NCBI RefSeq assembly: GCF_029667115.1
Contig: NZ_JARUIU010000004.1
Location: 1-64,000 of the forward strand
Length of the DNA: 64,000 bases
Reading direction: 5' to 3'
DNA from: Jeotgalibacillus sp. ET6
Lineage (GTDB): Bacteria > Bacillota > Bacilli > Bacillales > Jeotgalibacillaceae
Shown here piece after piece: positions 25,829-35,002 of this stretch. Position 1 is the stretch's first letter; the number at the start of each line of letters is the position of its first letter. The notes beneath the pieces were generated by a model, which saw nothing but the letters and a program-made list of their open reading frames with translations, was not told the DNA's origin and searched no databases. The position numbers and the translations under genes are program-made.

Positions 25829-27355
25829 ATGACAAGCGAACAGGAGCCGCGATTCTATGAAAATCCGATCATCTGGGCAGATGTGCCGGATCCGGATGTC
25901 ATCAGAGTCGGAGAAATCTATTATATGTCGAGCACCACGATGCATATGAACCCCGGAATCCCCATCATGAAATCTACGGATCTTCTTCATTGGGAGATTA
26001 TCAATTATACGTACAATGTGCTTGACTGCCAGGATGAGCAGAAGCTTCTAAATGGAAAAAACGAATACGGCAAAGGCTCGTGGGCCAGCAGTCTCCGTTA
26101 TCATAAGGGGATTTTTTACGTAGCAGCAGGGTCCCTGTCTACCGGGAAAACGTACATTTTTCAAACACAAAATATCGAACAGGGCCCATGGAAGTGCTCT
26201 GTGCTGAATGAGTATTATCATGACATGTCCCTGCTTTTTGACGACGATGACCGGGTCTTTATGGTGTATGGCACCGGCGATCTGAAGGTGATTGAACTGA
26301 CAGAAGATGCTACGGCAATTAAAGAAGGCGGATTAAACAAAATCATCATCAAGGATGCGAGCTTAGCCGCAAGTGCAAAAGAAGACGTGGGTCTCCCAGC
26401 CGAAGGAGCCCATATTCATAAACGAAATGGATCCTATTATATTTTTACGATCACGTGGCCGAAAAATGGTCCGAGAACCCAGCTTGTGCACCGGGCAACG
26501 AGCATTGACGGTGTCTATGAAGGCAGAGTCGCAGTGAAGGACCCGGCTGGCATTGCTCAGGGAGGGATTGTAGATACCCCTGAAGGAAATTGGCATGGAA
26601 TGCTGTTTCACGATTACGGACCTGTTGGCCGCACGCCATGTCTTATTCCCGTTGAATGGGTAGACGGGTGGCCGGTGTTTGGTGACAATGGAAGGATACC
26701 AGAACGATTGCCTGTTCCGCTTAACGCGAAAAACGGGATCAGCCCGATCATTCAATCAGATGAATTTGATTCCGGCACCGATGCTCTTCAGCTCGTCTGG
26801 CAATGGAACCATTATCCCTTACATACGAATTGGTCTTTACTTGAGCGTCCAGGGTTTTTGAGATTAACCTCAGGAGGAATCAGCTCAAATCTGGAGCAGG
26901 CTCAAAATACTTTGACTCAACGAACACTTGGACCGGCATGCTCAGGGCGGATTGCAATCGAAACAGCCCATATGAAAGACGGGGATGTCGCAGGGCTAGC
27001 TGCCTTTCAAAAGGATTACGGCTATGCAGGCGTAAAAGCAGCTGGGAGCACAAAATCCATTGTCATGGTCAATGCAAGCTCAGGAAGGGAAGAGGAAATT
27101 GCTTCTGTGCCAGTTGATCAGAATCGAATTTATTTGAAGGTTGAATTTGATTTTCAAAACGCGGCAGACAAAGCCTATTTCTTTTATAGTCTGGATGAAG
27201 AGGAGTGGCATCCAATCGGACAACCCCTTCCGTTAACGTATAAACTCGAACACTTTATGGGCTACCGGTTTGCCCTGTTTCATTATGCCACCGTCATTTC
27301 CGGCGGTTTTGTTGAGTTTGATTACTTCCGATTTGAAAGCAAAAAGCCATCTTAG
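25829..27355 (+). CDS. GH43-family glycosidase (beta-xylosidase/arabinofuranosidase type)
   Basis: 508 residues: an N-terminal five-bladed GH43 propeller (about 10-310) with the catalytic base Asp in the WADVPDPDVIRVGEIYYM block, LLFDDDDRVFMVYG in the region of the pKa-modulating Asp, and the acid region LPAEGAHIHKRNGSYYIFTI. A C-terminal beta-sandwich (about 320-505) is of the kind found in xylosidases. No signal peptide. It probably removes xylose or arabinose from imported oligosaccharides. A GAGGGGGAG site precedes the ATG. Confidence 0.88.
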   Translation: MTSEQEPRFYENPIIWADVPDPDVIRVGEIYYMSSTTMHMNPGIPIMKSTDLLHWEIINYTYNVLDCQDEQKLLNGKNEYGKGSWASSLRYHKGIFYVAAGSLSTGKTYIFQTQNIEQGPWKCSVLNEYYHDMSLLFDDDDRVFMVYGTGDLKVIELTEDATAIKEGGLNKIIIKDASLAASAKEDVGLPAEGAHIHKRNGSYYIFTITWPKNGPRTQLVHRATSIDGVYEGRVAVKDPAGIAQGGIVDTPEGNWHGMLFHDYGPVGRTPCLIPVEWVDGWPVFGDNGRIPERLPVPLNAKNGISPIIQSDEFDSGTDALQLVWQWNHYPLHTNWSLLERPGFLRLTSGGISSNLEQAQNTLTQRTLGPACSGRIAIETAHMKDGDVAGLAAFQKDYGYAGVKAAGSTKSIVMVNASSGREEEIASVPVDQNRIYLKVEFDFQNAADKAYFFYSLDEEEWHPIGQPLPLTYKLEHFMGYRFALFHYATVISGGFVEFDYFRFESKKPS

Positions 27356-27376
27356 CGGGGATAGGAGAGTACATAG

Positions 27377-28930
27377 ATGAAAACATTTCAAAACCCAATT
27401 TTGCCGGGATTTTATCCGGATCCATCCATTTGCAGAGTGAAGGAAGACTATTATCTGGTTACGTCATCCTTTGCGTATTACCCCGGCGTACCCATCTTTC
27501 ACAGCAAGGATCTGGTGAACTGGAAACAGATCGGGCATGTCTTAGACCGGCCCTCACAGCTTCCTTTGGATGGGCAAAAGCAGTCAGAGGGAATTTTTGC
27601 GCCGACCATACGCTACAATCAAGGTGTTTTTTATATGATCACAACAAATGTCGGGCGGGGCGGAAACTTCGTGGTTACAGCGACTGACCCTTCAGGACCC
27701 TGGTCAGATCCGACCTACTTAGACTCACCGGGAATTGACCCGTCTTTATTTTTTGATGACGACGGCAAAGCGTACTACTGTGGAACAAGGCCGGCTCCTG
27801 AGGGAGAAGCATACAGCGGGAACTGGGAAATATGGCTTCAGGAACTGGATCTCGACACCATGAAGCTGGTCGGAGACTCATACAGCCTTTGGAGGGGCGC
27901 ATTACGAGAGGTCATTTGGCCAGAAGGCCCTCATCTATATAAAATAAATGGCATGTATTATCTGTTGATTTCTGAAGCGGGAACCGGGCACCATCACGCT
28001 GTATCGATCGCTCGAAGCAAGGAAATAACAGGTCCTTATACAGGAAATCCGGGAAATCCAATTCTAACGCACAGACATTTAGGAAAAGACTACCCTGTCG
28101 TGAATGTCGGACATTGCGACATGGTCGAAACGCAGAACGGCGAATGGTGGGCTGTCGGGCTGGCTTCCCGGATTAACGGCGGCTATTACCGAAACCTGGG
28201 AAGAGAAACATATTTGATGCCGATTCAATGGGAGGACGGCTGGCCGATCATGAGTCCGGGCACAGGGAAATTGGAAATGTCTTATCCCATACCAGCGCTG
28301 CCCCAGCAAGAAGTCACAACACCTGCTTCTTCAGCCTGTGAGCATTTTGATGAGGACAAGCTTGCCCTTCACTGGAATTTTATCCGCACGCCAAAAGAAG
28401 AATGTTACAGCTTAACCAGCCGGCCGGGCTTTTTAAGCTTGATGCTTAGACCCGAGAAGATGACGGAACTCGTCAATCCAAGCTTTGTCGGAAGAAGACA
28501 GCAGCATCTTCATTTTCAAGCCTCAACGGTTCTGGAGTTAGCACCCCAAAATGACAACGAAGAAGCAGGGATCGTCCTCCTTCAAAGCAATGAATTCCAT
28601 TTTCGATTTGTGCACACTAAAAAAGGCGGGGAAAACGTCATCCGGTTAATCAAATGTGCCGCAGGAGAAGAAGAATTGCTGGAAGAACAACCGGTTCATT
28701 CAGAGAAACTCTACTTAAAGGTTGAAGGAAGGGGCCAGGATTTCAGTTTTTGGTATGGCGAAAATCCTTCCAGCTATACGTCTCTCATTCAGCAAGTGGA
28801 TGGAAGAATCCTGAGTACAGATGTGGCAGGAGGGTTTGTCGGCGCACAAATGGGACTGTATGCCAGCTCGAATGGAGAGAAAAGCGATACTGTGGCTTAT
28901 TTTGACTGGTTTGAATATAGGGGATTGTAA
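27377..28930 (+). CDS. xynB: GH43 beta-xylosidase (XynB-like)
   Basis: 517 residues: GH43 propeller (about 1-310) and C-terminal beta-sandwich (about 320-515), the standard XynB layout. Family blocks: NPILPGFYPDPSICRVKEDYYLVTSSF with the base Asp, GIDPSLFFDDDGKAYYCG, and the acid region VIWPEGPHLYKINGMYYLL. Cytoplasmic; releases xylose from short xylo-oligosaccharides made by the GH10 enzyme. Last gene of the locus, 21 bases after the other GH43 gene. Confidence 0.92.
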   Translation: MKTFQNPILPGFYPDPSICRVKEDYYLVTSSFAYYPGVPIFHSKDLVNWKQIGHVLDRPSQLPLDGQKQSEGIFAPTIRYNQGVFYMITTNVGRGGNFVVTATDPSGPWSDPTYLDSPGIDPSLFFDDDGKAYYCGTRPAPEGEAYSGNWEIWLQELDLDTMKLVGDSYSLWRGALREVIWPEGPHLYKINGMYYLLISEAGTGHHHAVSIARSKEITGPYTGNPGNPILTHRHLGKDYPVVNVGHCDMVETQNGEWWAVGLASRINGGYYRNLGRETYLMPIQWEDGWPIMSPGTGKLEMSYPIPALPQQEVTTPASSACEHFDEDKLALHWNFIRTPKEECYSLTSRPGFLSLMLRPEKMTELVNPSFVGRRQQHLHFQASTVLELAPQNDNEEAGIVLLQSNEFHFRFVHTKKGGENVIRLIKCAAGEEELLEEQPVHSEKLYLKVEGRGQDFSFWYGENPSSYTSLIQQVDGRILSTDVAGGFVGAQMGLYASSNGEKSDTVAYFDWFEYRGL

Positions 28931-28935
28931 ACAAA

Positions 28936-29100
28936 AGAGCGTGGGACAAGTGTCTCATGCTCTTTGACCGGTTCACTGCGCTTCAGGTGGACGCTTTCCG
29001 CAGGGACGGCGCTGAGCCTTCTTGGGCTTTGCCCTGCGAAGTCTCAAGCAACCGTAATCTCCTGATGGAGTCGCCACCCTCCGCGCCCCTCACCTCATAT
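28936..29100 (-). repeat. Dispersed intergenic repeat, copy B
   Basis: Reverse-oriented counterpart of 1885-2050. It starts with the hairpin AGAGCGTGGGACA/TGTCTCATGCTCTTT, which also acts as terminator of the xylan locus, then runs through CGGTTCACTGCGCTTCAGGT and GGAGTCGCCACCCTCCGCG. Clear identity over the middle block with copy A. Confidence 0.8.
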
Positions 29101-29176
29101 TATTTATAATTACTTCCTCTTTTTTTAAACTTTTATAGAGTTGAGTCCCAACCTCTCTATCACTTCTTTTAATTCA

Positions 29177-29608
29177 TCACATTTCTTTATAAAACTTATA
29201 TCGGTAATAGGTCGTGTACATAATGACGAAAAAATAGGTAAAAGCAAATAGCAATAATAGCATTAGATCGATCCCCATGATGGCAACGGCGAATAATAAG
29301 GCGCTGATTAAAAAGATCATCATGTCATAGGCTTTTGCTTTGGCCCGATTAGCAATCGCGATGTTGCGCTCATCTTTCTTTTCAATCTCCAGGTCCTTTG
29401 CAGCCTCGGGAGCTCTGCTGCTGGCGTGCTGAAGGACGATTTCTCCCATCCCGTGACCAAAAATCACACAGCCAAGTCCAACAGAAAGATAAGGCAAAGC
29501 TGCCAGCAAACCCTGCAAATCGTCACCGGTTTTAATGAAGTACACACCAATTGCCAGCAGACCTAACCCAACAGCGGCAAGCAAATAAGCCGTATGAATT
29601 TTCTTCAT
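29177..29608 (-). CDS. Four-TM membrane protein, regulated by adjacent XRE gene
   Basis: 143 residues with two hydrophobic segments in the first half (7-25, 36-52) and two in the second (95-112, 115-130), separated by a charged stretch LEIEKKDERNIAIANRAKAKAY. Resembles small DUF2178-like membrane proteins that pair with XRE regulators in Firmicutes. Its start overlaps the stop of that regulator by four bases. Function unknown. Confidence 0.75.
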   Translation of the reverse strand: MKKIHTAYLLAAVGLGLLAIGVYFIKTGDDLQGLLAALPYLSVGLGCVIFGHGMGEIVLQHASSRAPEAAKDLEIEKKDERNIAIANRAKAKAYDMMIFLISALLFAVAIMGIDLMLLLLFAFTYFFVIMYTTYYRYKFYKEM

Positions 29609-29811
29609 TCTTTTTCCTCCTCCTCATAAATAAAAATTTCTTCTATATTCAATTCAAAGTAACGGGCAATCTTGAAGGCTAACAGGATCGATGGATTATA
29701 GCGTCCATTCTCCAGCGAACCGATCGTCTGCCTGGACACTTCAAGCGCTCGTGCTAATTCTTCCTGTTTAATTCCATGCTTTTTTCGTATTTCTTCTAAA
29801 CGGTTGTTCAC
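29605..29811 (-). CDS. XRE-family transcriptional regulator
   Basis: 68 residues, essentially one helix-turn-helix domain: IKQEELARALEVSRQTIGSLENGRYNPSILLAFKIARYF. The start is GTG 29811, preceded by GGAGGG. Small YgzD-type regulators like this normally repress their own operon, here with the membrane protein downstream. Confidence 0.88.
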   Translation of the reverse strand: MNNRLEEIRKKHGIKQEELARALEVSRQTIGSLENGRYNPSILLAFKIARYFELNIEEIFIYEEEEKE

Positions 29812-29904
29812 CCACTCACCCTCCTTACGGAAAGTTAACTTTCCATAATTGAAATGTACTCTATATGTTATGGGATGTCAAGCTAGCTTTCCATTTAAGC
29901 CTTT

Positions 29905-30052
29905 AAACTAAAAAAGAGCTTGAGACGGATATGTCTCAGCTCTTTGACTGGTCTGCTTTAATTGGACGCTGAGCCCTTAGACTTTGCCTTTTGGGGTCTC
30001 AAATTGCCGTTATTTCCTGGGGCCGCCACCTTTTTCACGGTACCCCAACGAT
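29905..30052 (-). repeat. Dispersed intergenic repeat, decayed copy C
   Basis: Begins with the same hairpin type (AGAGCTTGAGAC/GTCTCAGCTCTTT), continues with TTGGACGCTGAGCCC and ends with GGGGCCGCCACC, in the same orientation as copy B but shortened and divergent. Confidence 0.65.
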
Positions 30053-30069
30053 TAGTTTTTCTTATCGAC

Positions 30070-30453
30070 TTATCTCTCTTTGTCTGGATTTGCAGCAAAC
30101 TCTATTTCGACAACATCTGGTTCTCTTCCTTGTTTTGTCAGGGTGACGATCGCTTGATAATCGTTTTTCCATTCGATAGTTATTTTGTCCGGTATCCGTG
30201 TTTTCATCACGTTTTTATCATCGTAGTAAATTCTAATAGTTGGGTCAGGAAAATCATGTTTCTTAACAATCTCGATTGAGTTTAGTTGATTTGGAGAATG
30301 ACTGATTTCTAACTGAGTTTCTTGAGAGGATATAACATACCAGGCCACTATTGAAATAACTGAAATACCTAAAGCGACTGGGATAAACAGACAGCCCATT
30401 TTAGTTGAGAATTTAGTTTTTTCCAGTTCTACGCTATCGTCATTCCAATCCAT
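30070..30453 (-). CDS. Single-TM hypothetical protein
   Basis: 127 residues. One TM (about 19-42) follows a short charged N-terminus; the rest (SPNQLNSIEIVKKHDFPDPTIRIYYDDKN) looks like an extracytoplasmic beta-rich domain. The start has an AAAGGA site. I do not recognise the family. Confidence 0.6.
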   Translation of the reverse strand: MDWNDDSVELEKTKFSTKMGCLFIPVALGISVISIVAWYVISSQETQLEISHSPNQLNSIEIVKKHDFPDPTIRIYYDDKNVMKTRIPDKITIEWKNDYQAIVTLTKQGREPDVVEIEFAANPDKER

Positions 30454-30601
30454 AGTTACTGTCCTTTCTTCGTTTACATATTAAATGTGATACAAGAATA
30501 TAAAAAAAGGTCTCGTCCATTTCAACGATACCTTATTTAGCACTAATAGATCCTATTCTATAATGCTTACACTATTTAAGTACACAACGTAAGCTTTGGA
30601 A

Positions 30602-30817
30602 TTACATAAACTTTTTACACTTCGTGCAATAAGGCGTTGTGTGGCCTCTTCTAATCACACCGTTGCAATAGGAGCAGCGAATGGATCGTGATTCCTCCTG
30701 AGCCACACCATCCCACCCTTTTGCCATTAAAAGACTAAGCAAGTTCATCGACTTCACATTAAAACGGAAATAAATCCAGATTCCAAATGCACTGAGAATA
30801 GCGGCAAGTAATGCCAT
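30602..30817 (-). CDS. Small membrane protein with C-terminal zinc ribbon
   Basis: 71 residues: one hydrophobic segment (2-20), then two cysteine pairs, CSYC and CTKC, at the C-terminus forming a likely zinc ribbon. ATG 30817 is preferred because AGGAGG lies seven bases upstream; the longer frame starting at 30853 has no site. Function unknown. Confidence 0.65.
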   Translation of the reverse strand: MALLAAILSAFGIWIYFRFNVKSMNLLSLLMAKGWDGVAQEESRSIRCSYCNGVIRRGHTTPYCTKCKKFM

Positions 30818-30959
30818 GTATTTTCCTCCTATACAGCTGAATTTGCCTTGCAAGAATATAGAAAATAAAGCGAAAGAAGATTAGGAATATTTAGTAAAGT
30901 CTGGTAACCTAAGTATATCATGTATTTGCTTTAAACCTACATAGCAAGGCGGAAAATAA

Positions 30960-31547
30960 ATGGAAAACAAGACAGAACGGAATGTATTTAAGATTGATTG
31001 CGGAGCACTTTATCTTAAGGAATTTGCAAATGAAGATGCAGAGAGTATTTCCAGCATCGCCAGCCAGCCGGCAATCAGAGAATTCCTGCCGGATTGGTCC
31101 TCCACCAAAGAACAAAGAGAGGAGTGGCTGACTCACTATGAAATACCGGCAAATAAAGCGTTTCTTGAAGCTGTGAGTCAAGGGAACATAGGAGAGCACT
31201 TTTTAAAGCTGGGGGTCTTCATCAAGGCGACAGACGAATGCATTGGCTGGTGCTGTTCAGGGATAAAAGAGGAACTTCCTGAGCCAAACCGTGAAATTGT
31301 GTATGCGATTTCTGAGCGCTTTCAGGGAAAAGGCTATGCGACAAAATTGGCACAAGGCTTGATCAATTACTTATTTAGCGAAACCAATACAGAAATTTTA
31401 AATGCCGTCGCGCTTCCCCGGAATGTTTCCTCAACGAACGTGATCAAAAAATGCGGGTTTGTTTTTAAGGGGATTCAGATAATTGATGACGAAGCTCATC
31501 ACCACTATCTACTGAAAAAGTCAGAGTGGAGGAGAATGCATGCGTAA
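30960..31547 (+). CDS. GNAT acetyltransferase (RimJ/RimL-like)
   Basis: 195 residues. CoA-binding region YAISERFQGKGYATKLAQGLINYLF and the following ALPRNVSSTNVIKKCGFVFKG are typical of the Acetyltransf_3 group that acetylates ribosomal proteins or small molecules. It overlaps the next gene by eight bases, so the two are co-translated. Confidence 0.85.
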   Translation: MENKTERNVFKIDCGALYLKEFANEDAESISSIASQPAIREFLPDWSSTKEQREEWLTHYEIPANKAFLEAVSQGNIGEHFLKLGVFIKATDECIGWCCSGIKEELPEPNREIVYAISERFQGKGYATKLAQGLINYLFSETNTEILNAVALPRNVSSTNVIKKCGFVFKGIQIIDDEAHHHYLLKKSEWRRMHA

Positions 31548-32583
31548 TAGAGAAAAAGTCTTGCAGGAAATCGAAGAAAAAATGAAAAAGTGGAAGGTGC
31601 CCGGTTTATCGATCAGTGCTTTTACCGGCAATGACTTCTGGCAGGCTCAGCTGGGCGTAAGAGAAGCAGGCGGCGAACCGGTAGAGGCACAGGATCTATT
31701 TCATGCATGTTCTATAAGCAAGTTCATTACGGCAGCTGCCATAATGCGTCTTGTCCAGCAGGGAGTGGTTCAGCTTGAGCGGCCTGTAAATGATTATCTA
31801 GTATCCTATAAGATTCCGGATCATGAATGGACTGATGCGCAAACGGTGACGCTTCAAAATCTTCTAGCACACCAGGCAGGTTTTATTGATTCTCCCGGAA
31901 GCTATGAACCGATTCAAAGCGGAGAACAAGTTCCGGGTAATCTCGATCTGCTTTCCGGAAAAACGCCTTATCATGCAAAACCTGCTGCGGTTTCGTACGA
32001 GCCTGAAACTCAATTCTCTTATTCAGACACAGGCTACGCTGTCGCAGAACAAGTGATCACGGATGTGACAGGACAACCCATTTCGTCTGCCATAACCTCG
32101 CTTGTTTTGGAGCCGGTAGGGATGGAGAACACCTTTCTGTGGTCTGCGATGCCAACGGAGCTGCCTATGGCTTCCGGGCATCACAAAACTGGAAAGGTTG
32201 TTGAAGGGAAAAGAGCTGTCTATCCAAATGAATCAGGCGCTGGTATATGGACTTCATCTGAAGATTTAGGTAAATTATGTATCGAATTAACAAAAGCATG
32301 GAGTGGTTCATCTGACGTTTTCTCCCAAGCATCAGCAAGAAAGATGCTGAGCTCATTTGGTTGTGAGCCTGCAGCGGGTCTTGGGGTGTTTCGTGCAGAT
32401 TGTGAAAATGGAGTACAGATCGTATCCAACGGCTGGGGCGTCGGATTTCAGTGTCAGGTCAGGTTTAATCCGGAAAAGCAGACAGGAATCGTGGTAATGG
32501 TGAATCAGGATCCAGGCGTATCTCAGCCCGAATCGATTGTCGGGGAGTGTATGCGCATCGTTGAAGAGTCTTTAATTAATTAA
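31540..32583 (+). CDS. Serine hydrolase of the beta-lactamase/PBP4 family
   Basis: 347 residues of the class C beta-lactamase-like fold. Active-site motifs: SISK (SxxK, in HACSISKFITAA) and the tyrosine in FSYSDTGYAVAEQVI (YxN-like, here YSD). No signal peptide, so it is more likely a cytoplasmic esterase or peptidase than a secreted beta-lactamase. Start after GGAGGAG. Confidence 0.85.
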   Translation: MRNREKVLQEIEEKMKKWKVPGLSISAFTGNDFWQAQLGVREAGGEPVEAQDLFHACSISKFITAAAIMRLVQQGVVQLERPVNDYLVSYKIPDHEWTDAQTVTLQNLLAHQAGFIDSPGSYEPIQSGEQVPGNLDLLSGKTPYHAKPAAVSYEPETQFSYSDTGYAVAEQVITDVTGQPISSAITSLVLEPVGMENTFLWSAMPTELPMASGHHKTGKVVEGKRAVYPNESGAGIWTSSEDLGKLCIELTKAWSGSSDVFSQASARKMLSSFGCEPAAGLGVFRADCENGVQIVSNGWGVGFQCQVRFNPEKQTGIVVMVNQDPGVSQPESIVGECMRIVEESLIN

Positions 32584-32665
32584 GTAAATTGAATTAAAAG
32601 GTAAATTGTTCATTTATTAATGCGTTCGCTCATTCAATGGAATTGATTTAGTAGGAGGAAGCAGG

Positions 32666-33157
32666 ATGGAGAAAAAAGCTTTAGTCGTAATTGACATTCA
32701 AAATGACATCACAAAGAATTACAAAGAGGTTATAGGCAATATCAACAAATCAATTGATTGGGCGGTCGAAAATCATCTTCATGTTGTTTATATACGGCAT
32801 GAGAATTTGTCACCCGGTACGAGAACGTTTAAAACAGGTACTCGTGGTGCCGAGTTAGCTCCTGATTTGAAGCTGGTATCCGAAAATGTTTTTACAAAAT
32901 ATAAAGGAAATGCCTTAACCAGTGAAGAATTCGCAGACTTTATACGTGTAAATGAAATAGACGACTTCTACATCACGGGAGCAGATGCGACTGCTTGCGT
33001 TAAATCAACCTGCTATAACTTACGCAAATCAGGCTACGAGGTTAGTGTACTATCAGATTGCATCACCAGCTATGATAAAAAGAAGATTGATGGCATGATC
33101 GACTATTATGAAAGTAAAGGATGCGAGATCATTCGATTGAATGACTTAGTGAGTTAA
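32666..33157 (+). CDS. Isochorismatase-family cysteine hydrolase
   Basis: 163 residues. The catalytic triad is visible as D in VVIDIQND, K in the VFTKYKGNAL region and C in GADATACVKSTCYNL. Members hydrolyse nicotinamide, isochorismate or related amides; the substrate is not evident. It has an AGGAGG site and stands alone. Confidence 0.88.
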   Translation: MEKKALVVIDIQNDITKNYKEVIGNINKSIDWAVENHLHVVYIRHENLSPGTRTFKTGTRGAELAPDLKLVSENVFTKYKGNALTSEEFADFIRVNEIDDFYITGADATACVKSTCYNLRKSGYEVSVLSDCITSYDKKKIDGMIDYYESKGCEIIRLNDLVS

Positions 33158-33283
33158 GATTGTTTAAGTCCATTCCATTGTCCCAAGGTAGTTTTAGCAT
33201 CGGGCTTTGTTTCGTTCCTTAACGGGTCTTTATGCAGGACTAACCGATGTGAAAAATCAATATCGAGCTTTAAAATAGCGTAA

Positions 33284-33312
33284 AAAAAGGACTCGATTGG
33301 AGTCCTTTTCTT
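33284..33312. terminator. Bidirectional terminator
   Basis: AAAAGGACTC and GAGTCCTTTT pair around GATTG with A and T runs on either side, serving the isochorismatase gene and the convergent cyclase gene. Confidence 0.8.
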
Positions 33313-33343
33313 ATGGTCATTATTATTTAGTTTAGCTATTTGA

Positions 33344-34918
33344 TTACAGAACCAGTGGCTTGATCTCCATCGATTCGTTATAAATCCGGTAGCCGTTTTT
33401 CCCGTTGTGCTTAATCTCATACATTGCCTGGTCGGCGTTATGGATAAGGGTTTCAAGCTCGTTTCCATGGAGGGGGGAGAGGCTTGCACCAATGGAAACG
33501 GAAATCGGAATTTCAATGTTTTCTGCGAGAAAAGGCTCCTGCTCAAATGCTGCTAAAAGATTATCCAGGTAGTCCTCAATTTCATGTTCATAGCTGATCG
33601 GCAGGTATAAGAAGAATTCGTCTCCCCCAACCCGTGAAGCGAGTCCGGATTTTTTCATAGAATGCTTTAACAGCTGCGCCACATGCACTAAAAAGGCATC
33701 CCCCACCTGATGGCCGTATGTGTCATTGACGTTTTTAAAACCATCGAGATCAATCAGTACCACAGCAAGCTGCTGGTATTCCCGGATCGCTTTTTCGCCC
33801 TGATCATAAAACGAGCGGCGGTTGGCGAGATGAGTAAGGGAATCGTGATACGCTAAAAAGCGAATTGTTTTTTCATCTTCTTTGGTGGAATCAATATCCC
33901 GGATGATCAGCATGGAGTGCAAATGCTGGTCGATGAAAATAAAATCGCCGTCCATCACAACATATTTTTCTGCGCCGGAGGCTGTAATGATTTTCGTTTC
34001 GTAATTCGTAAGTTTCTCTTCACTGCTAAAAGAATGCTGCAGGTGCTGAATCCATTCCTTCTGACGTTTAACCGGAATAAAATGCTGGAAAAAAAGCTGG
34101 TTTACCTGCCCCTCTTCAAGCAGAAGGCGGGCAGCGGGGTTGGCACTTTCGATTAATCCATAGCGGTCAATCAGCACGATCGCAGCGGGATTAAGGTTAT
34201 ACAGTGTCTCAAATCGTTTATGGGAGGAAGTGAGAAAATCAAACTTCCGAAGCGCGTAGCTTAACGCAACCGCCCAGGCAAACGCGCCGTAAATGTAAGG
34301 GTAAGGCGGGATCGCGCCTCTAATTGAAGCGTAGCCAAAAATGACATCCCATACAAGCACGAAGGAAGCTGCGTATATCAAAAGGGAAAGTACCTTTTGC
34401 TGGACGGCTACGCGCGCTTTCTTTCGGGCGTAATAAAGCAGGACGATGACGAATAAATGGAATAGATTCGATACGGTCAAGGTCACAAGATAAGCTGTGT
34501 TAAACTCAGGGTACTTCCACATGCCCACCTGAACAAATTCCTGGCTGTTCATGAAGTTTTCCTGGAATACATAGGTGAGAAGGATCGGAACCAGCGGCAG
34601 GTAGAAGATAGAAGGATACAAAAAAGCAGGTAATTTTTTATAAAGCAGAGAAGCCTTAAAGATAAAGTGAGTAAACAGCGATAAAATCATAATGCCCGCA
34701 TTGCCAAACCAATAGGTCACAAGTGCCGGGCTGTATTCGATCGGCAAAAGATGCCTGACGTATTCAGATAAAAACAGCATACCGTAGCACAGAATCGAGA
34801 GACTGACTAAGCGGTGCTCCACCTTTTTGGGGTTGCGCCAAAATACATCCACCGCCATGTAAAACAAGATAAATGCCGGCAGCATATAGATCGCTAATGG
34901 GATAAAAACTTCGCGCAT
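33344..34918 (-). CDS. Membrane diguanylate cyclase with 7TM and PAS domains
   Basis: 524 residues. The N-terminal half has about seven TM helices like the 7TM sensor of some histidine kinases, followed by a PAS domain (about 240-345) and a GGDEF domain (about 350-518). The active-site motif RVGGDEFFLYL is intact and the LAYHDSLTHLANRRSF start is canonical, so it should make c-di-GMP. No obvious inhibitory RxxD site was checked. Start ATG 34918 follows AAGGGCGG; a longer frame reaches 34984. Confidence 0.92.
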   Translation of the reverse strand: MREVFIPLAIYMLPAFILFYMAVDVFWRNPKKVEHRLVSLSILCYGMLFLSEYVRHLLPIEYSPALVTYWFGNAGIMILSLFTHFIFKASLLYKKLPAFLYPSIFYLPLVPILLTYVFQENFMNSQEFVQVGMWKYPEFNTAYLVTLTVSNLFHLFVIVLLYYARKKARVAVQQKVLSLLIYAASFVLVWDVIFGYASIRGAIPPYPYIYGAFAWAVALSYALRKFDFLTSSHKRFETLYNLNPAAIVLIDRYGLIESANPAARLLLEEGQVNQLFFQHFIPVKRQKEWIQHLQHSFSSEEKLTNYETKIITASGAEKYVVMDGDFIFIDQHLHSMLIIRDIDSTKEDEKTIRFLAYHDSLTHLANRRSFYDQGEKAIREYQQLAVVLIDLDGFKNVNDTYGHQVGDAFLVHVAQLLKHSMKKSGLASRVGGDEFFLYLPISYEHEIEDYLDNLLAAFEQEPFLAENIEIPISVSIGASLSPLHGNELETLIHNADQAMYEIKHNGKNGYRIYNESMEIKPLVL

Positions 34919-35002
34919 GAAAGCACCGCCCTTCTTCTCATATAGTAAAAAAAGCATATCACAGAAGAAGGACTTTCGCATCATATAATGTGTTTAATTT
35001 GT

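Noticed and set aside
31540-32583. Secreted beta-lactamase (antibiotic resistance)
   Set aside because: It has the SxxK motif but no signal peptide; most such Bacillaceae proteins are esterases or peptidases.
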